Shown here: positions 17,067 through 29,145 of the stretch, piece after piece
Numbering within the stretch: the first letter of the stretch is position 1
Layout: every line of letters starts with the position of its first letter
Assembly: GCF_001921865.1 (NCBI RefSeq)
Contig: NZ_MSCT01000008.1
Coordinates: 372,001 to 436,000, forward strand
DNA length: 64,000 nt
Source: Pseudomonas chlororaphis
Lineage (GTDB): Bacteria; Pseudomonadota; Gammaproteobacteria; Pseudomonadales; Pseudomonadaceae
Reading direction: 5' to 3'
The notes under the pieces: generated by a model
Database searches by the model: none
The model's input: the letters and a program-made list of their open reading frames with translations, nothing else
Told to the model about the DNA's origin: nothing
Position numbers and translations under genes: made by a program

Positions 17067-19466
17067 CTAGAGTGGGGCCAGCTCGGCCTCGGTCGCCACG
17101 GCCTTCGCCACCTTCAACCGGCGCATCTGCTCGCAACCCCACAACACCCGCTCCGGCGTCGCCGGCGCGTCGATCTTCGGCTGGTGCCGGTAATCGCCGA
17201 GGCTGGCCACGGCGTCCTTGATCGCGCACCAGGCGGCGATGCCGAGCATGAACGGCGGTTCGCCCACGGCCTTGGAGTGGAACACCGTGTCTTCCGGGTT
17301 CTTGCGGTTTTCCACCAGCTTGACCCGCAGGTCCAGCGGCATGTCGGCCACCGCGGGGATCTTGTAGCTGGCCGGGCCGTTGGTCATCAGCTTGCCCTTG
17401 GCGTTCCACACCAGCTCTTCCATGGTCAGCCAGCCCATGCCCTGGATAAAGCCGCCCTCGACCTGGCCGATGTCGATGGCCGGGTTCAGCGAGGCGCCGA
17501 CGTCATGCAGGATGTCGGTGCGCAGCATCTTGTATTCGCCGGTCAGGGTATCGACGATCACCTCGGCACAGGCCGCGCCGTAGGCGAAGTAGTAGAACGG
17601 CCGGCCACGGGCCTGGGCGCGGTCGTAGTAGATTTTCGGGGTCTTGTAGAAACCGGTGCTGGACAGCGAAACCTGGGCGAAATAGGCCTGCTGGATCAGC
17701 GCCTCGAAGGTCAGGATCTGATCGCGGACCCGCACATGGCCGTTGTGGAATTCGATGTCTTCCTCGCTGACCTTGTAGTGTCGGGCGGCAAACTCCACCA
17801 GGCGCTGCTTGATGATCTCGGCGGCGTTCTGCGCGGCCTTGCCGTTCAGGTCGGCGCCGCTGGAGGCAGCGGTCGGCGAGGTGTTGGGCACCTTGTCGGT
17901 GTTAGTCGCGGTGATTTGCACGCGGTCGATTTCCACCTGGAACACTTCGGCCACTACCTGGGCCACCTTGGTGTTCAGGCCCTGGCCCATTTCCGTGCCA
18001 CCGTGGTTCAGGTGGATGCTGCCGTCGGTGTAGACATGCACCAGTGCGCCGGCCTGGTTGAGGAAACTGGCGGTGAAGGAAATGCCGAATTTCACCGGGG
18101 TCAGCGCCAGGCCCTTTTTCAGGATCGGGCTGCCTGCGTTGTACAGGCGGATCGCTTCGCGGCGTTCGGCGTACTGGCTGCTGGCTTCCAGCTCGGCAGT
18201 CATTTCCTCGAGCATGTTGTGCTCGACAGTCTGGTAGTAGTGGGTGACGTTGCGTTCGGTCTTGCCGTAGTAATTGGCCTTGCGCACCGCCAGCGGGTCG
18301 AGCGCCAGGTGGCGGGCGATAGCGTCCATCACCTCTTCGATGGCGACCATGCCCTGCGGGCCGCCGAAGCCGCGATAGGCAGTGTTCGACGCCGTATTGG
18401 TCTTGCAGCGATGGCCGTTGATGGTGGCGTCGCCCAGGTAATACGAGTTGTCGGAGTGGAACATCGCGCGGTCGACGATCGAGGCCGACAGGTCCGGCGA
18501 GCAACCGCAGTTGCCGGCCAGTTCCAGCTGGATGCCGTGCAGGCGCCCGGTGCTGTCGAAGCCGACGTCGTACTCGATATAGAAGGGGTGGCGCTTGCCG
18601 GTCATCAGCATGTCTTCGACCCGCGGCAGGCGCATCTTGGTCGGCTGGCCGGTGAGGTGCGCGACCACTGCGCACAGGCAAGCCGGGCTTGCGGCCTGGG
18701 TTTCCTTGCCGCCGAAACCGCCGCCCATGCGGCGCATGTCGACCACAATCTTGTTCATCGACACGTCCAGCACCTCGGCCACCAGCTTCTGCACTTCGGT
18801 GGGGTTCTGCGTCGAGCAGTAGACGATCATGCCGCCGTCTTCGGTGGGCATGACCGAGGAGATCTGGGTTTCCAGGTAGAAGTGTTCCTGGCCGCCGATA
18901 TGCAACGAACCCTGGATGCGGTGCTCGGCGGTGGCCAGGGCATTGGCCGAATCGCCGCGCCGGTGAGTGTGGCTGTCGAGCACGAAGTGGCGTTTGCGCA
19001 GGGCTTCGACCACGTCCAGTACCGGCTCCAGGTCCTCGTATTCGATGACCGCGGCCATGGCCGCCTTGCGCGCGGTTTCCAGGTCGCGGGCCGCCACCGC
19101 CAGCACCGGCTGGCCAACGAATTGCACGTCGTCGATGGCCAGCAACGGGTCGCCGGGCAGCAGCGGGCCAATGTCCTTCAGCCCCGGAATATCCTGGTGG
19201 GTGATGACGATGCGCACGCCGTCGAAGGCGTAGCAGGGCGCGGTGTCGATGCTGAGGATCTTCGCGTGGGCCCGGTCCGAGAGGCGCGCATACACATGCA
19301 GCTGGTTGGGGAATTCCAGGCGGTCGTCGATGTATACCGCCTCGCCGGACACATGTTTGGCGGCGCTGTCGTGCTTGACGCTGCGGCCGACGCCGGTGGT
19401 CAGTTCCTGTTGGAACAGGGCGCTCAGTTCGGCTTGAGTCTTCTCGACGTTGTGATGATTAGACAT
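17067..19466 (-). CDS. xdhB: Xanthine dehydrogenase, molybdenum-binding subunit XdhB
   Basis: Large catalytic subunit of 799 residues that hydroxylates hypoxanthine and xanthine to urate. It starts with the TTGVGRSVKHDSAAKHVSGE domain. Molybdenum-site motifs are present: MGGGFGGKE, GTEMGQGLNTKVAQVV, and the C-terminal AVGEPPFMLGIA holding the catalytic glutamate. The start overlaps the end of xdhA by eight bases, indicating translational coupling. Length fits the bacterial two-subunit enzyme. Confidence 0.96.
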   Translation of the reverse strand: MSNHHNVEKTQAELSALFQQELTTGVGRSVKHDSAAKHVSGEAVYIDDRLEFPNQLHVYARLSDRAHAKILSIDTAPCYAFDGVRIVITHQDIPGLKDIGPLLPGDPLLAIDDVQFVGQPVLAVAARDLETARKAAMAAVIEYEDLEPVLDVVEALRKRHFVLDSHTHRRGDSANALATAEHRIQGSLHIGGQEHFYLETQISSVMPTEDGGMIVYCSTQNPTEVQKLVAEVLDVSMNKIVVDMRRMGGGFGGKETQAASPACLCAVVAHLTGQPTKMRLPRVEDMLMTGKRHPFYIEYDVGFDSTGRLHGIQLELAGNCGCSPDLSASIVDRAMFHSDNSYYLGDATINGHRCKTNTASNTAYRGFGGPQGMVAIEEVMDAIARHLALDPLAVRKANYYGKTERNVTHYYQTVEHNMLEEMTAELEASSQYAERREAIRLYNAGSPILKKGLALTPVKFGISFTASFLNQAGALVHVYTDGSIHLNHGGTEMGQGLNTKVAQVVAEVFQVEIDRVQITATNTDKVPNTSPTAASSGADLNGKAAQNAAEIIKQRLVEFAARHYKVSEEDIEFHNGHVRVRDQILTFEALIQQAYFAQVSLSSTGFYKTPKIYYDRAQARGRPFYYFAYGAACAEVIVDTLTGEYKMLRTDILHDVGASLNPAIDIGQVEGGFIQGMGWLTMEELVWNAKGKLMTNGPASYKIPAVADMPLDLRVKLVENRKNPEDTVFHSKAVGEPPFMLGIAAWCAIKDAVASLGDYRHQPKIDAPATPERVLWGCEQMRRLKVAKAVATEAELAPL

Positions 19467-20913
19467 AAGCGGTCACCCGAGTCTCGATGTGCGGTGTTTG
19501 CAGTTCGATGAAGTATTTGCGCAGCAGGTTCTGCGCGCTGAGCAGGCGGTATTCCTTGCTGGCGCGGAAGTCCGAGAGCGGGGTGAAGTCCTCGCCCAGG
19601 GCGACGCAGGCACGTTCGACGGTGGCCTCGCTCCAGGGCGCGCCGAGCAGTGCGGCTTCGCAGCTCTTGGCGCGTTTCGGCGTCGCGGCCATGCCGCCAA
19701 AGGCCACGCGAGCGTCGGCGACCACACCGTTTTCGATACGCAGGTTGAAGGCCGCGCACACCGCGGAGATATCGTCGTCCAGGCGCTTGGACACCTTGTA
19801 GGCGCGGAACCGCTGCTCGACGCTGGCCCGCGGCACGATGATCTTCTCGATGAACTCGCTTTCCTGGCGCGCGGTGACGCGGTAGTCGATGAAATAGTCT
19901 TCCAGGGCCAGGGTCCGGCGGGTGTTGCCTTTGCACAGGACGATCTGCGCGCCCAGGGCGATCAGCAGGGGCGGCGAGTCGCCGATGGGCGAGGCGTTGC
20001 CGATATTGCCGCCCAGGGTGCCCTGGTTGCGGATCTGCAACGAAGCGAAGCGCTGCAGCAATTCGCCGAAGTCCGGGTATTCGGTTTCCAGTGCGTCGTA
20101 GCAGTCGGAGAGGGCGGTGGCGGCGCCGATTTCCAGGCGGTCGTCGAAGCGCTCGATGCGTTTCATTTCGGCGACGTTGCCGACGTAGATCATGACCGGC
20201 AGCGGGCGGTGGAACTGCGTGACTTCCAGCGCCAGGTCGGTGCCGCCGGCCAGCAGCCGGGCTTGTGGGTAGGCGTCGTACAAGTCGGCCAGGTCGGCGA
20301 CGGTCAGCGGGACCAGGCAGCGCTTGTCGCCGCTGTTCAGCTCGCCGGTATCGCTCGGGGCAATGGCTTTCAGGCGGGCGACGGTCTCGGCTTCGCGAGC
20401 GTCGAACTGGTCCGGCTGTTTATCGCAGCAGGCCTGCTCGGCGGCGGCGAGAATCGGCCGGTAGCCGGTGCAGCGGCACAGGTTGCCGGCCAGGGCCTCA
20501 TGGGCCTTGTGCGAGTCGGGTTGTTCGGAATTCTTTTGCAGGGCGAACAGCGACATGACGAAGCCCGGCGTACAGAAGCCGCACTGCGAACCGTGGCAAT
20601 CGACCATGGCTTTCTGCACGCTGTGCAACTGGCCCTGGTGCTTGAGGTCCTCGACGCTGATCAGCTGTTTGCCGTGCAGCGACGAGACGAAGGTCAGGCA
20701 CGAGTTGAGGCTGCGATAGCGGATGCGTTCCGCGCCGGCATCGTCCGTCTGCAATTCGCCGACCACCACGGTGCAGGCACCGCAGTCGCCGCTGGCGCAG
20801 CCCTCTTTGGTACCGGGTTTGCCCAGATGCTCGCGCAGGTAGTTGAGCACGGTCAGGTTCGGGTCCAGGGTGTGCTCGCTACGGAGTTCCTGGTTGAGTA
20901 AAAACTGGATCAC
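19459..20913 (-). CDS. xdhA: Xanthine dehydrogenase, Fe-S/FAD subunit XdhA
   Basis: 484-residue electron-transfer subunit that passes electrons from the molybdenum site to NAD+. Residues 1-75 form a plant-type [2Fe-2S] domain (CASGDCGACTVV). Residues about 80-165 bind a second cluster (CGFCTPGFVMSL and CRCTGYRPI). Residues about 200-370 bind FAD (LLAGGTDLALEVT, GGNIGNASPIGDSPPLL), followed by the CO-dehydrogenase flavoprotein C-terminal domain. First gene of the xdhABC-guaD run and divergent from a GntR gene with a palindrome in the gap. Confidence 0.96.
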   Translation of the reverse strand: MIQFLLNQELRSEHTLDPNLTVLNYLREHLGKPGTKEGCASGDCGACTVVVGELQTDDAGAERIRYRSLNSCLTFVSSLHGKQLISVEDLKHQGQLHSVQKAMVDCHGSQCGFCTPGFVMSLFALQKNSEQPDSHKAHEALAGNLCRCTGYRPILAAAEQACCDKQPDQFDAREAETVARLKAIAPSDTGELNSGDKRCLVPLTVADLADLYDAYPQARLLAGGTDLALEVTQFHRPLPVMIYVGNVAEMKRIERFDDRLEIGAATALSDCYDALETEYPDFGELLQRFASLQIRNQGTLGGNIGNASPIGDSPPLLIALGAQIVLCKGNTRRTLALEDYFIDYRVTARQESEFIEKIIVPRASVEQRFRAYKVSKRLDDDISAVCAAFNLRIENGVVADARVAFGGMAATPKRAKSCEAALLGAPWSEATVERACVALGEDFTPLSDFRASKEYRLLSAQNLLRKYFIELQTPHIETRVTAYV

Positions 20914-21020
20914 GGAAGGCCTCGCAGACTCATTATTGTTGTTAACCGACGTGGGCCGAATTTAGTCATGTCTGACTTTTCGGTCAATTGATTTCTGACT
21001 CAAGGGTCAAGAAATCGTTT

Positions 21021-21036
21021 TTTGTCGATCGACAAA
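21021..21036. promoter_or_regulatory. Perfect 16-base palindrome, candidate GntR operator
   Basis: TTTGTCGATCGACAAA is its own reverse complement and fits the TnGTC-GACnA style of FadR-subfamily sites. It lies 107 bases before xdhA and 146 before the GntR gene at 21183, so one site could serve both directions. TTGACCC/GGGTCAA-like pieces occur nearby, but no promoter was assigned. Confidence 0.5.
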
Positions 21037-21182
21037 CGCTTTCAGACAGTATTGACCCTCCCGGGCTGCAGTGCTTTTTGCTTATTCCGTGCCAAATTCA
21101 GGCCCCTGGGCACTCCGCCATGAGAGAGCAATTGCGCTACACTGCGCCGCTTGTACCGATCTAAAGAGTTTGAAGGAAAACC

Positions 21183-21842
21183 ATGACGTTCAAGGCGCCG
21201 GACAGCCTCTCCGAGCAAATCGCTCACCACCTCGCCGAACGTATCATTCGCGGGGAGCTCAAGCCTGGGGAGCGTATTCAGGAACAGAAGGTCACGCTGG
21301 CCCTCAACGTCAGCCGCGGTTCGGTCCGCGAGGCGCTGCTGATCCTCGAGCGCCGCCACCTGATCGCGATCCTGCCGCGGCGCGGCGCCCATGTCACCGA
21401 ACTCACCCCGCACAAGGTGCAAAGCCTGTGCACCCTGATGAGCGAACTGTACATCCTGTTGGGTAATTCAGTGGCCGAGGGCTGGGCGCTGCAAGCCGAC
21501 ATGGCGCCGTTCCTGCAAATCCAGCAACGGCTGATCAGCGCCTACGAGCGCCAGGACATCCGCAGCTTCGTCGAAGACAGTTTCAATGTGATGCGCGCGG
21601 CCTATCCATTCGCCAACAATCCGTACTTGCAGGAAACCGTCGAGAACCTGCAGCCAGCGATGAGCCGGGCCTACTTCCTGGCCCTGGAGCAGCGCAAGGC
21701 GGAGATGAGCGAATTCCTCGACTTGTTCGAGCAACTGCTGGCCGCCGTGCTGGCCCGTGACCTGCCGACGATCCGCGTGGTGCTGATAGCCTACGGCCGG
21801 CGCAGTTGCGACCTGGTGGTCGCTGCCTTGACGGTTGCCTGA
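21183..21842 (+). CDS. GntR-family (FCD) transcriptional regulator upstream of smc
   Basis: 219-residue regulator. The winged helix spans about 8-75 (RIIRGELKPGERIQEQKVTL, NVSRGSVREALLILERRHLI, LPRRGAHVTEL). The rest forms a short FCD-type helical domain. AAGGA stands about 8 bases before ATG 21183. Divergent from xdhA, which makes it a likely local repressor of xanthine dehydrogenase. The stop codon is only two bases before the smc start, so smc appears to share its transcript. Confidence 0.87.
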   Translation: MTFKAPDSLSEQIAHHLAERIIRGELKPGERIQEQKVTLALNVSRGSVREALLILERRHLIAILPRRGAHVTELTPHKVQSLCTLMSELYILLGNSVAEGWALQADMAPFLQIQQRLISAYERQDIRSFVEDSFNVMRAAYPFANNPYLQETVENLQPAMSRAYFLALEQRKAEMSEFLDLFEQLLAAVLARDLPTIRVVLIAYGRRSCDLVVAALTVA

Positions 21843-21844
21843 GC

Positions 21845-24800
21845 GTGCGGCTCAAGTGCATCAAGCTGGCGGGGTTCAAATCCTTCGTCGATCCGACCAC
21901 GGTGAACTTCCCCAGTAACATGGCGGCGGTGGTCGGGCCCAATGGTTGCGGCAAGTCGAACATCATCGACGCCGTGCGCTGGGTCATGGGCGAAAGCTCG
22001 GCGAAGAACCTGCGCGGCGAGTCGATGACCGACGTCATCTTCAACGGCTCCACCAGCCGCAAGCCGGTGAGCCAGGCTAGCATCGAGCTGGTTTTCGACA
22101 ACTCCGATGGCACCCTGGTCGGCGAGTACGCGGCCTACGCGGAAATTTCCATTCGCCGCAAAGTCACCCGCGACAGCCAGAACAGCTACTTCCTCAACGG
22201 CGCCAAGTGCCGCCGTCGCGATATCACCGACATCTTCCTCGGCACGGGCCTCGGGCCGCGCAGCTACTCGATCATCGAGCAGGGGATGATCTCCAAGCTG
22301 ATCGAGGCCAAGCCGGAAGACCTGCGCAACTTCATCGAAGAGGCCGCGGGGATTTCCAAGTACAAGGAGCGGCGCCGGGAAACCGAAAACCGCATCCGCC
22401 GTACCCACGAAAACCTGGCGCGCCTGACCGACCTTCGCGAAGAGTTGGAGCGCCAGCTCGAGCGCCTGCACCGGCAGGCCCAGGCCGCCGAGAAATACCA
22501 GGAATACAAGGCCGAGGAGCGTCAGCTCAAGGCCCAGCTGTCGGCGCTGCGCTGGCAGGAATTGAACGACCAGGTCGGGCAGCGCGAGTCGATCATCGGC
22601 AACCAGGAGGTTGGCTTCGAAGCGCTGGTGGCGGAGCAACGCAATGCCGATGCCGCCATCGAGCGCCTGCGTGACGGCCACCATGAATTGTCCGAGCGCT
22701 TCAATCAGGTGCAGGGACGCTTCTATTCGGTCGGCGGCGATATCGCCCGGGTCGAGCAGAGCATCCAGCACGGCCAGCAGCGCCTGCGCCAGTTGCAGGA
22801 CGATTTGCGCGAGTCCGAGCGTGCGCGCCTGGAAACCGAATCGCACCTGGGGCACGACCGCACCTTGCTCGCCACGCTCGGCGAAGAGCTGCAAATGCTC
22901 GAACCCGAACAGGAAGTTACCAGCGCCGCCGCCGAAGAGGCCGCCGCGGCCCTGGAAGAAGCCGAAACCACCATGCACGGTTGGCAGGAACAGTGGGACG
23001 GGTTCAACCTCAAGTCCGCCGAACCGCGACGCCAGGCCGAGGTGCAACAGTCGCGCATCCAGCAGCTCGAAGGCAGCATGGAGCGTCTGGCCGAGCGCCA
23101 GCGGCGCCTGGAAGAGGAGCGCGGGTTGCTCGCGGCCGATCCGGAAGACGCGGCGATCCTCGAGCTCAACGAACAGCTCGCGGCCAGCGAGGCGACCCTG
23201 GAAGACCTGCAGGCCAGTGAAGATGGCCAGGTCGAGCGCCTGGAGCAGTTGCGCCAGGAACTGCATCAGGCGACCCAGGCCCAGCAACAGGCCCAGGGCG
23301 AATTGCAGCGCCTCCACGGGCGCCTGGCTTCGCTGGAGGCGTTGCAGCAGGCCGCTCTCGATCCAGGCACCGGTGCTGCGCAATGGTTGCAGGAACAAGA
23401 ACTGGCCGAGCGGCCGCGCCTGGCCGAGGGCTTGAAGGTCGAGGCGGGGTGGGAACTGGCGGTGGAAACCGTGCTCGGCGCCGACCTGCAAGCGGTGCTG
23501 GTTGACGACTTTGCCGGCCTCGATCTGGCCGGCTTCGAGCAAGGCGATCTGCGCCTGCTCCAGCTGGCGGGCGAGGGCATGCGGATGCCCGGCAGCCTGT
23601 TGGACAAGGTCGATGCCCAGGTCGACCTGGCGCCCTGGCTGGGCCAGGTCAAACCGGTGGAAAGTCTCGAGCAGGCCCTGGCCTTGCGCGGCCAACTGGC
23701 GGCCGGCGAGAGCCTGATCAGCCGCGACGGTTTCTGGGTCAGCCGACATTTTCTGCGGGTGCGCCGCGCCAGCGAAGCGGAAAGCGGCATGCTCGCGCGC
23801 AATCAGGAAATCGAACAGTTGAGCCTGGAGCGCGACGAGCGCGAGGCCAGCGTCGAGGATCTGGAAACCCGTTTGCAGAACCTGCGCGCCCAACAGCGCC
23901 AGCAGGAAAACGGGCGCGAACACTTGCGCCGCCTGCTGCAGGACGAAGCCCGTCAGCAAGGTGAGTTGAAAGCCAAGCTGTCTGCCGGCAAGGCCAAGGC
24001 CGAGCAACTGGCCCTGCGCCGTACCCGTCTGGACGAAGAAGTGGCGGAGCTGGGCGAGCAGCGCGCGCTGGAGCACGAACAAGTGGGCGAGGCGCGCTTG
24101 CAACTGCAGGACGCCCTCGACAGCATGGCCCTGGACACCGAGCAGCGCGAGTTGCTGCTGGCCCAGCGCGACAGTTTGCGCGAGCGCCTGGACCGGGTGC
24201 GCCAGGAGGCGCGCCAGCACAAGGATCACGCCCATCAACTGGCGGTGCGCCTGGGTTCGCTCAAGGCCCAGCATGACTCCACTCGCCAGGCTTTGGAGCG
24301 CCTCGAGCTGCAGTCGGAGCGCCTGACGGAAAAGCGCGAGCAGCTCAACCTCAACCTGGAGGAGGGCGCCGCACCCTTGGAAGAGCTGCGCCTGAAGCTC
24401 GAAGAGTTGCTGGAAAAGCGCATGACCGTCGATGTCGAGCTCAAGAGCGCGCAGATCGCCATGGAAGATGCCGATCGCGAACTGCGTGACGCGGAAAAGC
24501 GCCGGACCCAGGCCGAGCAGCAATCACAGTTGATCCGTGGCCAGCTCGAACAGCAGCGCATGGAATGGCAGGCCCTGACCGTGCGCCGCAAGACCTTGCA
24601 GGACCAGTTGCTGGAAGACGGCTACGACTTGCACGGCGTGCTTGCCACGCTGACCGAGCAGGCCAGCGAGAAAGAGGCCGAGGAAGAACTCGAGCGTATT
24701 GCTGCGCGGATCCAGCGACTGGGAGCGATCAACCTCGCGGCCATCGATGAATACCAGCAGCAGTCCGAGCGCAAACGTTATCTGGATGCCCAGGACGCCG

Positions 24801-25333
24801 ATCTGGTGGAAGCCCTGGAAACCCTGGAAAACGTGATTCGTAAGATCGACAAGGAAACCCGTAATCGTTTCAAGGATACCTTTGATCAGATTAACGGTGG
24901 TTTGCAGGCACTCTTTCCAAAAGTTTTCGGTGGCGGCAGCGCTTATTTGGAACTGACAGGCGAAGATCTACTCGATACAGGGGTAACGATCATGGCGCGT
25001 CCGCCGGGCAAGAAGAACAGCACCATTCATTTGTTGTCCGGTGGTGAGAAAGCATTGACTGCCCTGGCGCTGGTATTTGCCATCTTCAAGTTGAACCCGG
25101 CGCCGTTCTGCATGCTCGACGAAGTTGACGCACCGCTGGATGACGCTAACGTTGGACGCTACGCGCGGTTGGTTAAAGAGATGTCGCAGACTGTGCAGTT
25201 CATCTATATCACTCACAATAAGATCGCCATGGAAATGGCCGATCAATTGATGGGCGTAACGATGCACGAGCCTGGCTGTTCACGCCTGGTGGCGGTGGAT
25301 GTCGAGGAGGCGATGGCGATGGTGGACGCCTGA
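21845..25333 (+). CDS. smc: Chromosome partition protein SMC
   Basis: Condensin ATPase of 1162 residues that loops and compacts DNA and assists chromosome segregation. It starts with GTG 21845, giving MRLKCIKLAGFKSFVDPTTV, the exact family N-terminus; no ATG fits. Walker A GPNGCGKSN lies near residue 32. Two long coiled coils (about 165-490 and 650-1000, rich in E, Q, L and R) flank a hinge near 500-640. The signature LSGGEK near 1067 and Walker B CMLDEVDAPLDDANV complete the head. Full length for gamma-proteobacterial SMC. No scpA or scpB gene is adjacent. Confidence 0.97.
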   Translation: MRLKCIKLAGFKSFVDPTTVNFPSNMAAVVGPNGCGKSNIIDAVRWVMGESSAKNLRGESMTDVIFNGSTSRKPVSQASIELVFDNSDGTLVGEYAAYAEISIRRKVTRDSQNSYFLNGAKCRRRDITDIFLGTGLGPRSYSIIEQGMISKLIEAKPEDLRNFIEEAAGISKYKERRRETENRIRRTHENLARLTDLREELERQLERLHRQAQAAEKYQEYKAEERQLKAQLSALRWQELNDQVGQRESIIGNQEVGFEALVAEQRNADAAIERLRDGHHELSERFNQVQGRFYSVGGDIARVEQSIQHGQQRLRQLQDDLRESERARLETESHLGHDRTLLATLGEELQMLEPEQEVTSAAAEEAAAALEEAETTMHGWQEQWDGFNLKSAEPRRQAEVQQSRIQQLEGSMERLAERQRRLEEERGLLAADPEDAAILELNEQLAASEATLEDLQASEDGQVERLEQLRQELHQATQAQQQAQGELQRLHGRLASLEALQQAALDPGTGAAQWLQEQELAERPRLAEGLKVEAGWELAVETVLGADLQAVLVDDFAGLDLAGFEQGDLRLLQLAGEGMRMPGSLLDKVDAQVDLAPWLGQVKPVESLEQALALRGQLAAGESLISRDGFWVSRHFLRVRRASEAESGMLARNQEIEQLSLERDEREASVEDLETRLQNLRAQQRQQENGREHLRRLLQDEARQQGELKAKLSAGKAKAEQLALRRTRLDEEVAELGEQRALEHEQVGEARLQLQDALDSMALDTEQRELLLAQRDSLRERLDRVRQEARQHKDHAHQLAVRLGSLKAQHDSTRQALERLELQSERLTEKREQLNLNLEEGAAPLEELRLKLEELLEKRMTVDVELKSAQIAMEDADRELRDAEKRRTQAEQQSQLIRGQLEQQRMEWQALTVRRKTLQDQLLEDGYDLHGVLATLTEQASEKEAEEELERIAARIQRLGAINLAAIDEYQQQSERKRYLDAQDADLVEALETLENVIRKIDKETRNRFKDTFDQINGGLQALFPKVFGGGSAYLELTGEDLLDTGVTIMARPPGKKNSTIHLLSGGEKALTALALVFAIFKLNPAPFCMLDEVDAPLDDANVGRYARLVKEMSQTVQFIYITHNKIAMEMADQLMGVTMHEPGCSRLVAVDVEEAMAMVDA

Positions 25334-25593
25334 ATCCGGGCGACCAAAGCCGATAGGTCAGTGACAAGTAAGAGGTTTTTGCCTGCACTGAACGCTGGCT
25401 GATCGACATATTGAATGAAGCCGTTGCGACAGACGGTGTAAAGTTGTCTTTGGTCGTGCTAGTTTAATGTCAATTTTCTCTATGCGTGGGCAAAAGGCCA
25501 GTCAGAACATAGAGTTGGCGCCACGTTTTAAAGCGGTTTGCAGTTTGCTAAACCTCTTATTTTTCAGCATTTTTCATAGAGGCACGGGATTAC

Positions 25594-26442
25594 ATGGAAA
25601 TCGGTCTGCGCGAGTGGCTGATCGTCATCGGCATCATTGTCATTGCCGGTATTCTTTTTGATGGCTGGCGCCGTATGCGCGGTGGCAAAGGAAAGTTGAA
25701 ATTCCGTCTGGATCGCAGCCTGTCCAACTTGCCGGACGATGACGGCAATGCCGAACTGCTAGGCCCGTCCCGAGTGCTGGATACTCATCAGGAACCGCAA
25801 CTCGATGAGCACGACCTGCCGTCGATGAGCGCTCCGGTGCGCGAGCCGCGCGAATCCGGTTCCAAGCGTGGCAAGCGTGCCAGCGAGCCACAACAGGGCG
25901 ACCTGAACCTCAACCTGGACCTGGACGGCGGCCCGAGCTTCAGCAGCCGCGACGACGACTTCCCGGATGAAACCAAGTCTTCCGGTTATCCCGACAAGGA
26001 TCAGCCGCAAGCCGAAGAAGTGTTGGTGATCAGCGTGATCTGCCGCGACACCGGTGGCTTCAAGGGGCCGGCGCTGTTGCAGAACATCCTGGAAAGCGGT
26101 TTGCGTTTTGGCGAGATGGATATTTTCCACCGTCACGAAAGCATGGCCGGCAACGGCGAAGTGCTGTTCTCCATGGCCAATGCGGTGAAGCCGGGTGTAT
26201 TCGACCTGGACGATATCGACCACTTCAGCACCCCGGCCGTGAGTTTCTTCCTCGGTCTGCCGGGCCCGCGCCATCCGAAGCAGGCGTTCGATGTGATGGT
26301 GGCCGCGGCGCGCAAGCTGTCCCAGGAGCTGAATGGCGAACTGAAGGACGACCAGCGCAGCGTGCTGACTGCCCAGACCATCGAACACTACCGTCAGCGC
26401 ATCGTCGAATTCGAGCGCCGCGCCCTGACCCAGAAACGTTGA
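25594..26442 (+). CDS. zipA: Cell division protein ZipA
   Basis: Inner-membrane anchor that tethers FtsZ to the membrane at the division site. 282 residues. Type Ib topology with one N-terminal membrane helix ([20 protein letters not shown] at 6-25), then a basic patch, a variable P/D/E-rich linker (about 50-140) and the FtsZ-binding ZipA-C domain from about 145 ([20 protein letters not shown]). It follows smc by 260 bases in the same order as known pseudomonad genomes. Confidence 0.94.
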   Translation: MEIGLREWLIVIGIIVIAGILFDGWRRMRGGKGKLKFRLDRSLSNLPDDDGNAELLGPSRVLDTHQEPQLDEHDLPSMSAPVREPRESGSKRGKRASEPQQGDLNLNLDLDGGPSFSSRDDDFPDETKSSGYPDKDQPQAEEVLVISVICRDTGGFKGPALLQNILESGLRFGEMDIFHRHESMAGNGEVLFSMANAVKPGVFDLDDIDHFSTPAVSFFLGLPGPRHPKQAFDVMVAAARKLSQELNGELKDDQRSVLTAQTIEHYRQRIVEFERRALTQKR

Positions 26443-26458
26443 GCGGCTTAGCGCTCCT

Positions 26459-26500
26459 TGCGAGCGAGCTTGCACCTTCTGTAGGAGCTCGCTCGCGATA
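26459..26500. repeat. REP-like inverted pair after zipA
   Basis: TGCGAGCGAGCTTGCAC at the left faces TGTAGGAGCTCGCTCGCGAT at the right, with only about four bases between them. This degenerate copy is compact enough to form one hairpin. Confidence 0.65.
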
Positions 26501-26529
26501 GGGCCGCAAGGCCCGTCCAGACAAATATG

Positions 26530-26558
26530 GAGCAGCCTAGGCTGCTCTTTTGCTTTTT
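26530..26558 (+). terminator. Intrinsic terminator-like hairpin just upstream of ligA
   Basis: GAGCAGCCTAGGCTGCTC is an 18-base perfect palindrome (seven-pair stem with CTAG loop) followed by TTTTGCTTTTT. It ends 11 bases before the ligA start codon, so it falls between zipA and ligA and inside the ligA leader. Confidence 0.7.
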
Positions 26559-26560
26559 GA

Positions 26561-28936
<2,376 letters not shown>

Positions 28937-28978
28937 TCCTCTGCCTGCGACAGCGTCTACATGGAGTCGTGTTCCCTT

Positions 28979-29064
28979 GTAGGAGCTAGCTTGCTCGCGA
29001 AAGGTCTCCAGGCTTGCACGGGATGCAATATGGAAATCGCTTCGCGAGCAAGCTCGCCCCTATG
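28979..29064. repeat. REP-like inverted pair after ligA
   Basis: TGTAGGAGCTAGCTTGCTCG and CGCGAGCAAGCTCGCCCCTA face each other about 45 bases apart, between ligA and the next plus-strand gene. Confidence 0.75.
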
Positions 29065-29145
29065 GGCGGTGGGTCGCCAGCAAGGTGATGGAACAATTGT
29101 CTCGTCCATATGATCTAGTCTTGGCAAGCCCAGGGAGAGATCGCC

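Noticed and set aside
21791..24523. Minus-strand frame of 910 codons opposite smc
   Set aside because: Leucine/glutamine-rich mirror of the SMC coiled coil, caused by codon bias. The smc frame is complete.
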